64,000 nucleotides of DNA from positions 63,033,374-63,097,373 of the forward strand of contig NC_021677.1 of the NCBI RefSeq assembly GCF_000247815.1, read 5' to 3'. The notes beneath the pieces are model-generated. The model made no database searches, was not told the origin of the DNA, and was given only the letters and a program-made list of their open reading frames with translations. Positions within the stretch are counted from its first letter, which is position 1; every line of letters starts with the position of its first letter. The translations under genes and the position numbers were made by a program. Below, one piece after another: positions 1-15,025 of this stretch. Source of the DNA: Ficedula albicollis (taxonomy: Eukaryota > Chordata > Aves > Passeriformes > Muscicapidae).

Positions 1-465
1 TGAGGAATCTAATTAACCCAATTAGAATCATTTTATTACTCAACAGCCCCCTGCTAGTTCCTGTTTCCTCAAGGATTCCATGAAATGCTGAATATTTTCC
101 TTATTCCAGGAAATCCTTTGGAGCTGTGCATGGAGCTGCTCAGAGCTGACCAAGTGGATCAGTGAATTTTGGAGGATTTTCAGGGCTGGTTTTGCTCAGT
201 TTCAGATCAACGTGGCTTTGGTGGAGTCACAGTTCAAGAAGCTGCAATTCCACCAGGGAAATGCTGGTTTGCTCCAGGAATTCAGCAGAAATAATGGTTT
301 TGATGGAAGGTTTGGGAACTGGTGCCTCTTTCCAGCGAGATGAACAGGCAGAAGACTTTTTCCCTTTTTGTTTTGGTTTGGTTTTCCAAAAGGATTTATA
401 GGATGATTGTTCTGCTGTTCTCTCTGAGTTATCACAATTAATTCTCTGCAAGACTTGTCTTAAAT
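1..465. other. Unique non-coding sequence
   Basis: No recognisable repeat or gene. The short open frames here lack any protein family signature and overlap on both strands. The left edge is AT-rich with AATTA-type motifs. Confidence 0.6.
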
Positions 466-535
466 CCCAGAATCCCAAAGGTTGGGAAAGACTCCAGGAT
501 CACCAAGTCCAACCCGTGACCGATCCCCATTTTCT
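466..535 (-). mobile_element. CR1 LINE 3' end fragment, degraded
   Basis: The stretch 'aatcccaaaggttgggaaag' followed by 'gatcaccaagtccaaccc' is the reverse complement of the CR1 3' terminus. Only about 70 bases remain and the octamer tail is absent. The divergence suggests an old insertion. The call rests on motif recognition from memory of avian CR1 consensus sequences. Confidence 0.65.
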
Positions 536-1326
536 GGAATAAAAATCCAGAAGACCCAACAATATGGAAGATGATTCAAAACAAAGCCATTTTCTCTACT
601 CTAAAAATTCTGCAGGAAAACTTTGTGTCCATTGTAATTCCTGTTTTCCATGGGAAAGAAAAAAAAAAACCCAATCAAGAACTATTGAAAATGAAAATGT
701 CTCTGGCAATTATAATTAGGGAATGAAATTCTGCTTCATTCTAACTTTAGTGGGAATTGGGGAAACTGCACAATTTTGGCTGCTTATTTTAAGGTTCCCT
801 CATCTCCCCTTAAAAAATGAAACTTCTCATTTGGTTCTTGCATTGAAAAAGAGGAAAAATAGATGAAAAAACATGGATATGAGGTGGTTTTATGAAATCC
901 TGCACCAGGATTTATGCCAAAGGCCATTTATTTCCTGTGGAATGTGGAAAAGGGGATCTTCCAGCAGGATTTATGGCATCAAGGACTCTGGGATGGGCAG
1001 TGGGGTTGGTCTGGGGAAGCCCCAGTCTGCCCTTGATGGGCATTTGCCATTTGAGTGTTCCCCTTTTATTTCCTTTATTGATTCCTTTCCCAGAGTGAGC
1101 CCATCAAGGACATCTCCTTCCCAAGGGACAGGAAACAGGAAAATTCTGTGTCTGGAGCCACGAATATTAAAACTCTTGCATCAATGACCCTCGATTTCCA
1201 AGAATTTAAAAGACAAGACCACGTTGGCCCAAGAATGCTGCACACAACGATGCAAATCCCGTCTCTTTCCCGGGAATTTTCTTCTTCCACAGGGCTGGGA
1301 GGTGCTGTGATGCCTCAAGTGCAACC
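536..1326. other. Unique non-coding sequence
   Basis: AT-rich to balanced sequence with a short A run near 660. No exon, RNA gene or repeat was recognised. Confidence 0.55.
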
Positions 1327-1625
1327 ACAGAATCATTAAGGTTGGAAAAGATCTCCACGATCATCAAGCTTCAACTCCGATGAAGTTTTTTTTGGACGCT
1401 CCCAGGGATGTTGATTCCACCACTGCCCTGAGCTTGAAAATCCTTTTCCTGCAGAACTTTTCCCAAATATTCACCCAGAGCTGCTCTGGTGCCACTTGAG
1501 GCCATTTCCCTTGTCCTGTCCCAATTCCCCCTGGCTCCACCTTCCTTCCAGGTGTTTGGAAAGAGAAAATTCCTGGAGTAGCAACAACCTCGCTCCACCT
1601 GGGAGAGAGGAGCAGAGCTAAGGGT
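1327..1625 (-). mobile_element. CR1 LINE 3' region, about 300 bp
   Basis: It starts with 'cagaatcattaaggttggaa' and continues through the CR1 blocks for 'gatgttgattccaccac', 'acttgaggccatttccc' and 'cctcgctccacctgggagag', in the order expected for a CR1 on the minus strand with its 3' end at the left. There is no ORF2 coding portion, so it is a 5'-truncated, inactive copy. Confidence 0.85.
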
Positions 1626-3009
1626 GAGTTTTGAGCGTTTATTTTGTGTTTCTCCTCCCAGTGAGGGAGATTTTGTGCTTGAAGAGCACAAAGCTGGAGC
1701 TCCGCTGTTAAAACAAGGTTCTGGCAGCGGATTTTTGTGATTTTTTTTGGTGATTTTATTCCCTTGCTGACTCGGAGGAAGGGGGAGAAGACAGCGATGG
1801 ATTAAGAGGAATTATCTCCATGATTTCAGAGTGGTTTCCCTCCCCCCTGTGCTGTCACGACTGTCACGATATAAAAACAAAAGGACATCAAAGAGCTCTT
1901 AATGGGCTCGTTGCGTCCCTACTCTGGGCTGCAGTTCCACCCGACCTAAGCACGATTTATTTGGATTAAAGGAAGGTGAAATCCAACTGCTTCTGTTCTG
2001 TGGGGCAGCCAGAAAAACGATTCAGGGATCTCCCTCCGCTCGGCTCCAACAATTCTGGGATTCAAATCCCACTGGATTTATCATCAGGGACAGAGCCCTC
2101 TTTTCTTTCATCAGTCATTTCCCTCCCCTTGAGTCCTTGACTTTATTTTCTTTAACCATTTCTGGGCTGGAATCCTGAATTTCCTCTTTCATCTCTAGGA
2201 GTCCCAGTGATATAAATCAAGGCACTTCGTCTATTTTTGTTGCTTTGGTTTTTTTGGTTGGTTTTTTTTTTCCCTCCCCTCCTGGCTGGATATTGTTCAC
2301 TTGGATGCCTGAGCGTTTCAGAGGGAACAGCAAAGTGGAAAGATCAAAAGGCAGAGGGAGCAGCAGAAGGGGCAGCGAGGGCTGGGAGAGATGAGAAGAC
2401 GCCGGTGACAGATGATGACAACTCGTGTGCGTCCCCAGCAACGTGACACCAGTGTTGTTCCCAGCAGGGCTTGAGGAGGAAAACAGCCTCGCTTGAAGCA
2501 GACAAAACAAAATGGGAAAAAAATTGATAGGGGGGGAGAGAGAGAGAAAAGGAAAAAAAAAGCTGGAGCTGTCAGTGAGTCAGAATTTATGCTGTGAAGG
2601 AGCTGCAGCATTTCCAGGGCTTTCATTCACAGATCAGACTCCCTTCCCCCATTCCCTGAGTTATTCCCTCTCCAGGATAAGCAGCTTTTCTCTTCTCCAA
2701 GACCATTTACAATCCTTGGAGCCTTTTCCTTGCTGTGTCCCAAATAGTTCCTCCCGGGAGCAGCTCTCCAGACCCATCTCCCTGTTTTTGTTCGGGGCCT
2801 CCGTGCATCCATTCATGGATTTGCCTGTGTTTCCTCAGCACTGAGGATTTGGATCCAGATTTTTGTGACTTTACAACAATTCATTTAGGAACATTTCACA
2901 TTGGAGCTCATCAACTGCTTAATTGGAGTCTGACTGTTCTGGAATTGCTCCTAAACTATTTCATGGGAACTGGTTTTTTCAGCAGCTCTGTCTCCCAGCT
3001 CCTCAGTTA
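1626..3009. other. Unique non-coding sequence
   Basis: Contains a purine-rich patch at about 2512-2566 and a T-rich patch at about 2235-2275. Overlapping open frames on both strands have no domain or composition suggesting coding. Nothing else was recognised. Confidence 0.55.
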
Positions 3010-4040
3010 TCCTATTCCTATTCCTATTCCTATTCCTATTCCTATTCCTATTCCTATTCCTATTCCTATTCCTATTCCTATTCCTATTCCTATTCCTATT
3101 CCTATTCCTATTCCTATTCCTATTCCTATTCCTATTCCTATTCCTATTCCTATTCCTATTCCTATTCCTATTCCTATTCCTATTCCTATTCCTATTCCTA
3201 TTCCTATTCCTATTCCTATTCCTATTCCTATTCCTATTCCTATTCCTATTCCTATTCCTATTCCTATTCCTATTCCTATTCCTATTCCTATTCCTATTCC
3301 TATTCCTATTCCTATTCCTATTCCTATTCCTATTCCTATTCCTATTCCTATTCCTATTCCTATTCCTATTCCTATTCCTATTCCTATTCCTATTCCTATT
3401 CCTATTCCTATTCCTATTCCTATTCCTATTCCTATTCCTATTCCTATTCCTATTCCTATTCCTATTCCTATTCCTATTCCTATTCCTATTCCTATTCCTA
3501 TTCCTATTCCTATTCCTATTCCTATTCCTATTCCTATTCCTATTCCTATTCCTATTCCTATTCCTATTCCTATTCCTATTCCTATTCCTATTCCTATTCC
3601 TATTCCTATTCCTATTCCTATTCCTATTCCTATTCCTATTCCTATTCCTATTCCTATTCCTATTCCTATTCCTATTCCTATTCCTATTCCTATTCCTATT
3701 CCTATTCCTATTCCTATTCCTATTCCTATTCCTATTCCTATTCCTATTCCTATTCCTATTCCTATTCCTATTCCTATTCCTATTCCTATTCCTATTCCTA
3801 TTCCTATTCCTATTCCTATTCCTATTCCTATTCCTATTCCTATTCCTATTCCTATTCCTATTCCTATTCCTATTCCTATTCCTATTCCTATTCCTATTCC
3901 TATTCCTATTCCTATTCCTATTCCTATTCCTATTCCTATTCCTATTCCTATTCCTATTCCTATTCCTATTCCTATTCCTATTCCTATTCCTATTCCTATT
4001 CCTATTCCTATTCCTATTCCTATTCCTGTTCCTATTCCTA
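3010..4040. repeat. (CCTATT)n hexamer array, about 172 copies
   Basis: About 1,031 bases of a perfect CCTATT unit. The only variant I see is one CCTGTT about 15 bases from the right end. The array is open in several frames, giving predicted Ser-Tyr, Pro-Ile and Asn-Arg dipeptide polymers; these are repeat translations, not genes. The flanks show no CR1 or LTR match, so the array does not appear to be seeded by a transposon. Length may be unreliable because such purity is hard to assemble. Confidence 0.98.
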
Positions 4041-6588
4041 CAGCCCCTCTGGTGAAACAGCTTCAAAAATTCCAGAAGTCTAAAAAAAATTCCCAATTTC
4101 CATTATTGAAACAAAGCAATACCCAGGATGGGCACCTGGAATCCAGGAAGAGGGAATATGATGAGGAGATTTTGGGAAGGCTGCTCAGCACACTGGTTTA
4201 GCAGGGACAAGCAGCCACATTTTTTGGAGGCAAATGCCTGACTTTGGAGTTTAAACAAATGGGATTCTCCCAGGGAAGTTGTGGAAGGTCCTATTTAGCA
4301 GGAAAAAAATCCTTAGGTTTGTCAGGCATTTCTTCAATGAAAAAGGATTATTTAAAAACTAAGAATAAAGTTCTATCATGTAACTCCAAATGGAATTCTG
4401 GTGGGATAATGAGCAGGGACGCAGACAGAAGTTTGGGATGGGATCATGGGATAATCTCCCAGGAGGAAAGGAAGATTTCATTCCATTGCTGGGTTATTTC
4501 TTTAGCTGAGCACAACTCGAACCAACAACGTGAAACCATCTCTGTGATTCTTGCATTAATGAGTTTTATCGTCCTCTTTTATGATCAATTCCATTTTCGA
4601 GTGGTCCATGTAACAGAATTGTGGGTAAATATTATCCATAAAAACACTTGCCAGGGAGGAAAACCTCCACCACGTCTGACACAGCTTCAGTTTGTCCCTC
4701 CAGAGTGAGGTGGCCTGGAATTCCACCCAGGAATTCCAACAATTCCGGGGAATTGTTGAAATTCAGCAGGAAGCTGAAGGAGCTCCAGCACTCAGGGAAG
4801 TTGCTCAGTGTCCATGTTTCGTCTGGGAAAAGGGAATTTTGGGCAGGTGGAGCAGCTGCCACTCAGGGCAGTGATGGATGGAGCAGCAGGGCTGGTCTGT
4901 GACACTCCTGTCACACGCACCTTGCCCTGGCCCCTGAGCTGGGGGAATAAAGGAGATTAATGGCAAAGTGCTGCAGCAACAATCACCTGCCACAGGTGGA
5001 AAAACAACTCGTTCTCCCATCCTTTTTCCCTTGTCCACCTTGGATACCCGTGAGAAGGAGCTGGGATTTGCCCTGAGACCCTGTGGGAGCCTTGCACAAG
5101 TTCCCTGCTCTGTATGGAATCACATCCAGAACAGATGAATCACCCCAATTAGGCTTAAAATCCTCTAACTGGTGTTTCAAAACTCCACATTCAGTGGAAG
5201 TTTTCAATTCCTGAGCTGCTCTCAGTCTGTGGGAATGGAATGGGAATGTGTTCCAGCTGATTTGGAAGCAGAGTTTGAAGGTCCTACAGCAAATAAGGAA
5301 TGAGATGAGGCACTGAACAATGCTAAAAAGCAAAATATTGATTTTGCTCTTATTAAGGGAGCAGCCTCTGCTCTGTGTGCAAGGAAGGAGGCAGAGGGGC
5401 TGAGAATAACAATGGAATGTGGTCCTGGGATGAGAGATCCCATCAGGAGCAGCTCCAGCTGCAGCTGAACCTGAGTGTGCATCTTTATCTCTTTTCATTC
5501 CTTGATTTCAGCTGCTGATTTTATCTCCTCATCCCTTTCCTTCCCAGTAAATAAGATGCAGAGCTGCTCTCTAAATCAGCACCTTCTCAATGCAGCCTTT
5601 TGTGGTGACCACAGCGTTTGGGAAGCTCTTGAAGGCCTAATGAGCATCATAAACTGAATTATTTTAATTAGCAGAGAAACAGGACCAGCCTTTGCATGAG
5701 GGATTTTCTCTCTGAGGTGTTTTTGTCTTTTATAAAAATTCGGGGTTGTAAAAATCGGGTTGTTTGCTCCAAAAACGGAGCAAAGGCTCCCATTTTAGGA
5801 GGAATAATTGAGATATCAAGGCAGTTTTTATTGAGACAAGTTTTTAATCTTTACCCTATTAAAGGTTTTGGTGTTGGGCTGAAAAACCCATTTAAGTCCT
5901 GGAAAAATCCTGCTGGAAAGAGAAATTCCTGCCTGGCTTTGACCAGAGTGGCAGATCCACCTGTGCAGCTGTGGGGTGCTCATCACCACCACCAAAATCT
6001 GATAAAAAATTCAGAAATCCCAAGCTTTTCCCAAAGTCCCTCAGATACACCCGTGGATCCTACAACCAGAGAAAAGCTGTGGGATAATCAGTGATGCCAA
6101 AAATCTCCTCCCACGGAGTTGATTCCATACAAACTCAAATTCCTGAGATTTGGGATATGCTGGATTTGGATATCTGCTCTCCTTATCTCAAGAGTACATT
6201 GCTAATAATTCCAAGATATCCCTTAATTTCTCTTCCCAAATCGCCTTTCCTTCTCTCGGGCATTAAGAAGAAAGTGAACATTGATTAAAACAGGTGTCCA
6301 GTGTCCCAGGTGCCAGTCCAGACACTGAAAATCCTCCCAGGAGCCGAGCTAATTATGGAAAATCCAGCTAATAAAGGTAAACAACGTCTCCAGGAGCGCT
6401 CTGTAAACACCCAGGGAAAGGCAGATGCGCCGTCTGGTTATTGCACGGATGAGCGCCGGCTGCTGATTGATTACAAAGCTCCAGTCAGGATTTTATCAGC
6501 TCAATAACTCTGTAATCAGTCCCTTATCTCAGTTTTTGCCTGATTAAAATTGCTGCACAAGTGGCTGCTCTTTCCCACTCTCCTTCCC
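4041..6588. other. Unique non-coding sequence, possibly with conserved elements
   Basis: No transposon or exon was recognised. The block at about 6335-6540 holds homeodomain-like cores ('agctaattatgg', 'attgattacaaag') and lacks repeats, which is compatible with a conserved non-coding element. That is only an inference from composition. Confidence 0.5.
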
Positions 6589-6925
6589 CAGGGAATTTCC
6601 ACGGACCGCAGCGACGGGAGGGGTTTTTAAACGCCCGGGGTTGCTCTGTGGGTTGTCTCCTTTGTGTCTGAAGGTGTGATCTGGATGTAAAATCCGATTG
6701 TGGAGGTGTGCTCTGATGTCTGCACAAACAATTCACGGCTGAGGGGATGGGGGGGAATGTCTTTAATGATCCTGCCGACCTCAGGCAGCAGATTCGTCAC
6801 AGAACCCAGAAAATCTGGCTCCTGAAACAGCCAAATATAAAAATATTTGGGGCTTAAAATATCCTCTGGTAGTGGGGTGGGGCTGGCAAGGTGGGCAGAG
6901 GTGTTTCTGGGCACTTCAGCAATTG
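6589..6925 (-). repeat. Left arm of distant inverted duplication (337 bp)
   Basis: The reverse complement is identical to 28870-29218 at every base I compared, apart from one 12-bp segment present only in the right arm (near 29089-29100). The arms are about 22 kb apart in opposite orientation. The segment carries a minus-strand open frame (6627-6914) that is also open in the other arm, because the indel is a multiple of three; no protein family is recognisable. No terminal inverted repeats, poly-A or target-site duplication is visible at the edges, so its nature (recent duplication, low-copy transposon or assembly duplication) is open. Confidence 0.95.
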
Positions 6926-7224
6926 TTGGGTCATTAATAAATGATTTCTGAGTTTGGGGTTGTGCCGGCTGTGGGCTCAGAGAGGGGAACTCATTTTGCA
7001 GGGGGATCCCTCAGGGGGTCGTGGCTGCTCTGAGAGTTCAGCGGGACCCCCAGAGATGCCTTGTGGGGTTTAGCTTTGATATTTTTCAGTCTCTGCTGCT
7101 CGATGTGTAACTCTGGAACTTCATGCTGGGTGCCAGTGAGTTCTGTTCACAGGGGGGTTGGAGAAAACAATCCCTTCCCAGCTGGAGGATCAAGGACACC
7201 CAGCACCCAAAAATCAGAAACAAT
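6926..7224. other. Unique or unclassified sequence
   Basis: Moderately GC-rich sequence between the inverted-duplication arm and the GGGAAAA array. It could belong to an unrecognised retroviral element, but no landmark supports that. Confidence 0.4.
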
Positions 7225-8749
<1,525 letters not shown>

Positions 8750-9070
8750 ACAGCTCAGCCCCTGGAGCAGCCAAATGGGGCTTCCTGAGCTTTGGGATTG
8801 ACTCCCAGCCCAGTTTGGCCAAATGGGCTGCACGAGGCAGTTTCTGAACTTTGGGGAATTGCAGGTTCAGGGGTTGTGGGGCAGGTGGTTTGGGGAGGCT
8901 GCACCTTCCTGGCACCTCAGCAGTGGGGAAGGAAGAGGGAATGAGCAGCTGGGAGTTTGGGATAAAAGGAGGCTGCAGCCTCTGAAACCCCGGGAGGGAA
9001 AACCCCGGGGGACCCTGTCCTTGGCTGGGATGAAGCTCCAGGACTCCTCTGCCTCCTTTAAGGGCACTGC
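8750..9070 (+). mobile_element. Solo LTR-like segment, related to 18846-19102
   Basis: It shares with the later LTR a promoter-like core 'gggataaaaggaggctgc' (TATA-like at about 8961) and a downstream 'aggactcctctg' block in the same order and spacing. This copy has lost the AATAAA signal and its 5' part may be hidden by the adjacent C run. Assignment to an avian endogenous retrovirus is inferred from architecture; the family is not identified. Confidence 0.6.
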
Positions 9071-9480
9071 CTTTTCCCAGTGGGATTTTCTGTGCAGCAG
9101 CTTTCCCACAAAGACCAAACCCCCATCCTGGTGTTCCTGGTTTTCCAGGAGTGTTCCCTCACTTCCACCCTGCTGTTTCCAGATAATCCAGCTCTCCCTC
9201 CCTCTACAGAGTTTTCCCAGCTCCTCAGCCTGTGGTTGGATTGGAAATTTTGGTAAGAAATAGAGCAGCTGATTTGGGATTTTAAAACCAGCAGAGAGTT
9301 TAGAGCTGTGCCCATTCCAACCAGCCCAACAGTTGGGATTGGTTTTGGGTGTCCAGGGATATTAAGAGACCCTGGTGGTTGCTGTAGGTCTACATTTTGG
9401 GAAAAAAGGGACAGCTTGGCTCTATAGCTCTTGGGACTGCTCCAGGGATGGTAAACTGGGGATTTTCTGGTCTGGGCTTT
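9071..9480. other. Unique non-coding sequence
   Basis: No recognisable repeat, exon or RNA gene. Confidence 0.5.
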
Positions 9481-9610
9481 CACAGAATCACTGAATTTTT
9501 AGTGTTAGAAGGGAAATAGAAACGCTCCAGTCCAAGGCAGGGTTCCCTGGAGCAGGTGCCACAGGGATGTGCCCAGGTGGGTCTGGAGTGCCCTCCCTGT
9601 CCCTTGGCCC
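9481..9610 (-). mobile_element. CR1-type LINE 3' fragment
   Basis: 'cacagaatcactgaattttt' followed by 'ctccagtccaaggcagg' and 'gagcaggtgccacaggga' follows the order of a CR1 3' end read on the minus strand. Divergent; the right boundary is approximate. Confidence 0.65.
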
Positions 9611-10815
9611 TGACAGATCTGTGACAAAACCAGACACGCCCTTCCCAGCCCCCGCTGTGACTCCGTTCCCATCCCACAGAAAAGGGATGAGGGAGTGGCA
9701 GTGGCACCAAATGCTCCTTCTGCCAGTTCACCATCCCAGCAGCTCCAGAAGTTTGGGAAAAGCCATTTTCCCTTCCCAGCCAGCAGCCTGAGCCCCTCAA
9801 GCCCCAGCACTGCTGGCTGAGGTGTTCCCACGTCAGGTGTATCCTCACGGAGCCAGGACCCTTCCCAGCAGGATTTGGGTGAGGATGCAGCTCCTTCACT
9901 GGAATTCAGTGGGAATGAAGAAATCCAAGTGGTTCTGGGAGTCCTGAGGAGCTGGACACCAAGTGCACAAATCATTTGAGGAGTTATCTGGGAGGTGGGT
10001 GGAGGCTGCTCTTCCAAACCTTCTCACTCTGAATTTCCCCATGGAATTTCCCAACTCTGGCACAGGATCCCAATGTGCAAAAAGAAATATTTTCCTGTCA
10101 TATGTAGAAAAAAAAGGGAACTCTAGAGCTGTGCTGGTCCCAAACCTGGGTGGCTTTTTGGATCTAAGCCTTGCACAACACAGGGATTTTAATTTTGGTA
10201 ATGAATTTGTTTATTTGAGCATCTGGATGTCTCCCCATAGGTTGGCTAAGAGACATCATGGCCTGGATGGATTATCCTAGGAGACAGCATTCCCAAAGGT
10301 TTTGCTGGTACAGAGTCCCTTTGTCACATACTTCCCAATTAATTGGGCATTATTAATTAAGCATCTTAGGGCAGCCAACCTCAGGAAAAGGAAAATCTGG
10401 GATTGGGAAAGGGGCAGATTCCAGGTTTCCAGAACCGTCTCCACTCTGCCCTTACCATTCAATTTTCCTGCTGATTTCATGGAATGAGGCAGGAATCCCA
10501 CCAGGTTTTGTGTTTCTGGATGGGAGCTGCTCTTCCAGACTCATCCACATTTTTTCCATCCCTGCTGACTTTTGCCCAGGGATCAGCCAGTATTTTGTTC
10601 TCCATCCAAACCTGCTCCTGAAGCAATTCCCAAATTTCTCTTCCATCTTTTCTCGGGGTTTTGCTGTTTCAAGGTCACGAGAATTCACTCTGCTGCAGTG
10701 CTGGTAATTAATTCACTCCGAGGATTTTTGGAGCAGAGGATTTGAATAAAGTTAAAAATTCCACCCATTTTTCTTTAACACTTTATTAGAACTAAATCTG
10801 CATCAAACATTCCTT
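9611..10815. other. Unique non-coding sequence
   Basis: Balanced composition with no recognised repeat or coding exon. Confidence 0.5.
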
Positions 10816-10851
10816 CCCCCCCCCCCCCCTTTTTTTTTTTTTTTTTTTTTT
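10816..10851. repeat. C14 T22 compound homopolymer
   Basis: Fourteen C's followed by twenty-two T's. It resembles the T-C-T run at 30893-30971 and is short enough to be natural, though lengths are uncertain. Confidence 0.95.
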
Positions 10852-11672
10852 CTCCTCCCAGTTAAACACAGCTCCCCCTCTCTCAGGCAGTTTCAGATTC
10901 CTCCAAAGACAGGAATGAAAAATATCAAACCCCAGAGAAGTTCAGGAGCTGTCACATAATTGGGAAAAGGATTAAAACATTGCTGGATCTGTCTTGATTG
11001 CTCCATGAGGCTCTTGGAATTTGCTGCTCTGGAAGTTGCTGCTGCTTAAACCAACAGACAGAGAGGGAAACTCAACTTTGATTCCAAAAACAAATGACAG
11101 GAAAAGCTTTTCCTGCAAAAAAAAACCAACTTGGACATGAGAAACAAGGGAAGTCTGTGAATTGACAGTCAAGTAAAAAATGCTGGTTTTTTCAGGTTAA
11201 AAAATTAAAATCTGAGGATAATTAAAAAAATTTTTTTAAATTTTTGGTTTAATTTCAACACCTGATTTGGAGAGCAGGAACAACGTGATAAATAAATGTT
11301 ACTTTTCCCACATTTTGCCTGGGATTGAAGCAGTGAGGATTTTATAAAGGAAATAATTTCCTTGAGCTCTTCAGATTTTTTCTCTTTCAAGCTGTGTGAG
11401 AAAATCCAGGGAATGCCCTGAAATCTGGGTGCCTCTTTCCAGGGAATTCTGTCTTTGTAGGGCACTGACAGGTAATGATCCAACATTCCCAAAGTCTGGT
11501 GGAACCAGCACCTTCCAAAAGATTTTTTCTACTTCCAGTTCACCAAAAACTTGAATTTTTTGATCCCTTGGCCAGAGCCAGGCACGATGTCCCGGACACG
11601 CCTTCCTCCCATGTTTTCCATGGATTTTGGATCAGAATTCCAAGGCAGGTGGGATAATTAACTGTCTTGAGT
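10852..11672. other. Unique AT-rich non-coding sequence
   Basis: Contains A/T runs near 11220-11245. No gene or transposon was recognised. Confidence 0.5.
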
Positions 11673-12780
<1,108 letters not shown>

Positions 12781-12896
12781 TTAACAAAAATCAGCTTTCA
12801 CAAGACCCACAGCTCCTTCTGGCCTCAATTCCTTCTCCAGGGGAACTTCCCAACCTCTTCCCTTCGTATTCCCTTGCTGGGAGGTGTTCCCTGTGG

Positions 12897-13008
12897 GACC
12901 TCATGGGATGGTTTGGGTGGGAAGGGACCTTAAATCCCATCCCATTCCACCCCTCCCACTATCCCAGATTGCTCCTGGAACACTTCCAGGCATGGGACAT
13001 CCACAAAA
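12897..13008 (-). mobile_element. CR1 LINE 3' end fragment
   Basis: 'ggtttgggtgggaagggacc' with 'ttaaatcccatcccattcc' and 'cccactatcccagattgc' is a minus-strand CR1 3' end. The seed motif atcccatccc, which is expanded at 20231, is present here unexpanded. Confidence 0.9.
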
Positions 13009-14977
13009 AGCTTGATATGCCATGACATTTCTCTCCATTCCTCAGCTGTTAAAAAAAAATTATATGGTATTGTAGTTGTGGTTGTTTTTTTTGTTTTTTT
13101 TTTTTGTGGGAAACACGAATTTGGGTGCCAGAAAATGAGCAGAGCTCCCCTAAGCCTTGGGGGAGGGGTTGATTTGCCCCACCTGTGCTTTTCTCTCTGG
13201 ATATTTCTTCTCAATGATCTGGGGATACAAAAAATGGGAAAAGGTTGAGGCAGCTTTGTGGATTTCCATCCATCTTCCCTGAATTATCCTGACATTAATC
13301 AGGAGGAAAAATAATACTTAATGATCTTCTTTCTCCCATTCATCTCTTAGTTGATTAATTCAGTCCCACAGAAGGTGTGGAACTTTTCTCCTGGAAAAAT
13401 GAAAGGCCTTGGATGTGGCTGAGGAATTTTTGTTCACTCTGATACTTAATTTATAAACAGCTTTTTCAGATATTTGCAGTAAATTGTTCTCACAACAACA
13501 TTATCTTACCTCCTCTTGGGGTTAGAGGTTGCAGCCACCGGGAAAAGAGGATGGATGTTAAAAACTTGGAGATTTTATGGAGGAAAAGAAAGGATTTAAA
13601 TAATTTAATTTTTTATATTGTTCTTTCTAAAGCCAAACCCCCTCAGTTTAATAATAGAGTTCCCTGGCAAAGTTAGTCATGTTCTTGGAATTAAATCCTG
13701 AGCTGATTTTAACACTCAGGACTCCTTGGTGATTTAAAGGTCCTACATGTTGCAATTTTGGCCAGGAAAATTTATTTAATTAAATAAAATTAATCTGATT
13801 AGTAATGTTCCCAAATGATCCATTGGGCTCCTCAACCAGGAATTCCCAGTTTTTAACAAATACAGGGATAACCCCGTTGTGACCATGACTGAGCAGACTC
13901 TAAATTTTGGATTAATTTTTAATTCAACATCTGGAATTGCCAAATAAATCCTTTGACTTAATCCCATGTTCACCAGGAAAAAGAAATTTGAAGGATCACG
14001 TGAGTCAGGAATTTTGGGATGTTGCTCAGCTGCTGGTTTGGAATGGGGCGTGGAATTTGATGCCTTATTTTAGAACATTTTCCAGGGATCCATGCACCAA
14101 GATAAAACCTGGAAATCTTTGTTGGAATTGTGGTTAGAAGGAATATTGGAGTTGAAGGAATTGTGGTTCTTCCTGATTTTAAGTTTTTATTGGAAAGGAC
14201 TGAAACGCGTTACCTAAAATTTATTTTGAGAATATTAAGCTATTAAATCCCAGTTCAACATTTGTCTTTTCCTCAAATGGAAGGGGAAAATACATTTCCA
14301 TGTTTTTTTATTAATTTGGAATTTGATTGTTGGTTAAATAAACCTGAATTTCCAGGTCTGCAGCTGGTGTAGCAGCAAAGATGGAGTTGCTCTTGATGGG
14401 ATTTGGGATTTTTCCCTGTCCCAAGGGAAGGCGATTGAACCCTGTGTTACCCCAGCCCTGCTAAGTGTTATCATTTTAATCAGATTTTGAGAAAAAAACA
14501 ATGCCTGAGAGCAAGAATTAAGATTTGAGTTTTAAATATAGACTAGGAAAAAAAAAAATGACATCCATGTCCTCAAGACAAACTGATAAAACACAGGAAG
14601 AGCAGGAATAATTAGGGATAAACTTCCCAGAAATCTGCATGTCATCTGCATAAAATTGGATCTCTGATTTGTTATCTTGAGATTCCTGAGTCAGGGAGTG
14701 GGGAGGGAATAAAGATGAGCCCAGGGAGATAAAGATGAGCCCAGGCAGGAGCCCTGGGGGCATCAGAGGGATCTGAACACGGGAAATTGGGGTGGATCAG
14801 CAAAAAATTGGGAAAGTGAGGGAGGTGAGGACAGAAGGTGTGAGGAGTTCAGGCCTGGGCTGCTCATGATCTCAGCCAAGGCTTTCCCTGTGAATCACAG
14901 CATAAAGAATCCACCAGGAGCGGGGTAAAAATCAAACAGTGCAGCTCCCCTGGCTGTAAATGATTCAAAAGCTGCAT
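13009..14977. other. Unique AT-rich non-coding sequence
   Basis: T-rich patch at about 13050-13105. A 17-base unit 'ataaagatgagcccagg' is duplicated at about 14710-14745. No gene was recognised. Confidence 0.5.
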
Positions 14978-15025
14978 TGGATGACCTTGGGAGACTTTTC
15001 CAACCTCAGTGATTCTATTCCATGA
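14978..15025 (+). mobile_element. CR1 LINE 3' terminus, tiny fragment
   Basis: 'gatgaccttgggagactttt' followed by 'ccaacctcagtgattctatt' is a plus-strand CR1 end with one tail octamer. The remainder of the element is missing. Confidence 0.7.

Noticed and set aside
2735..4201. Long Pro-Ile, Ser-Tyr and Asn-Arg repeat proteins
   Set aside because: Every frame of a CCTATT array is open. The short unique ends have no start context or domain.
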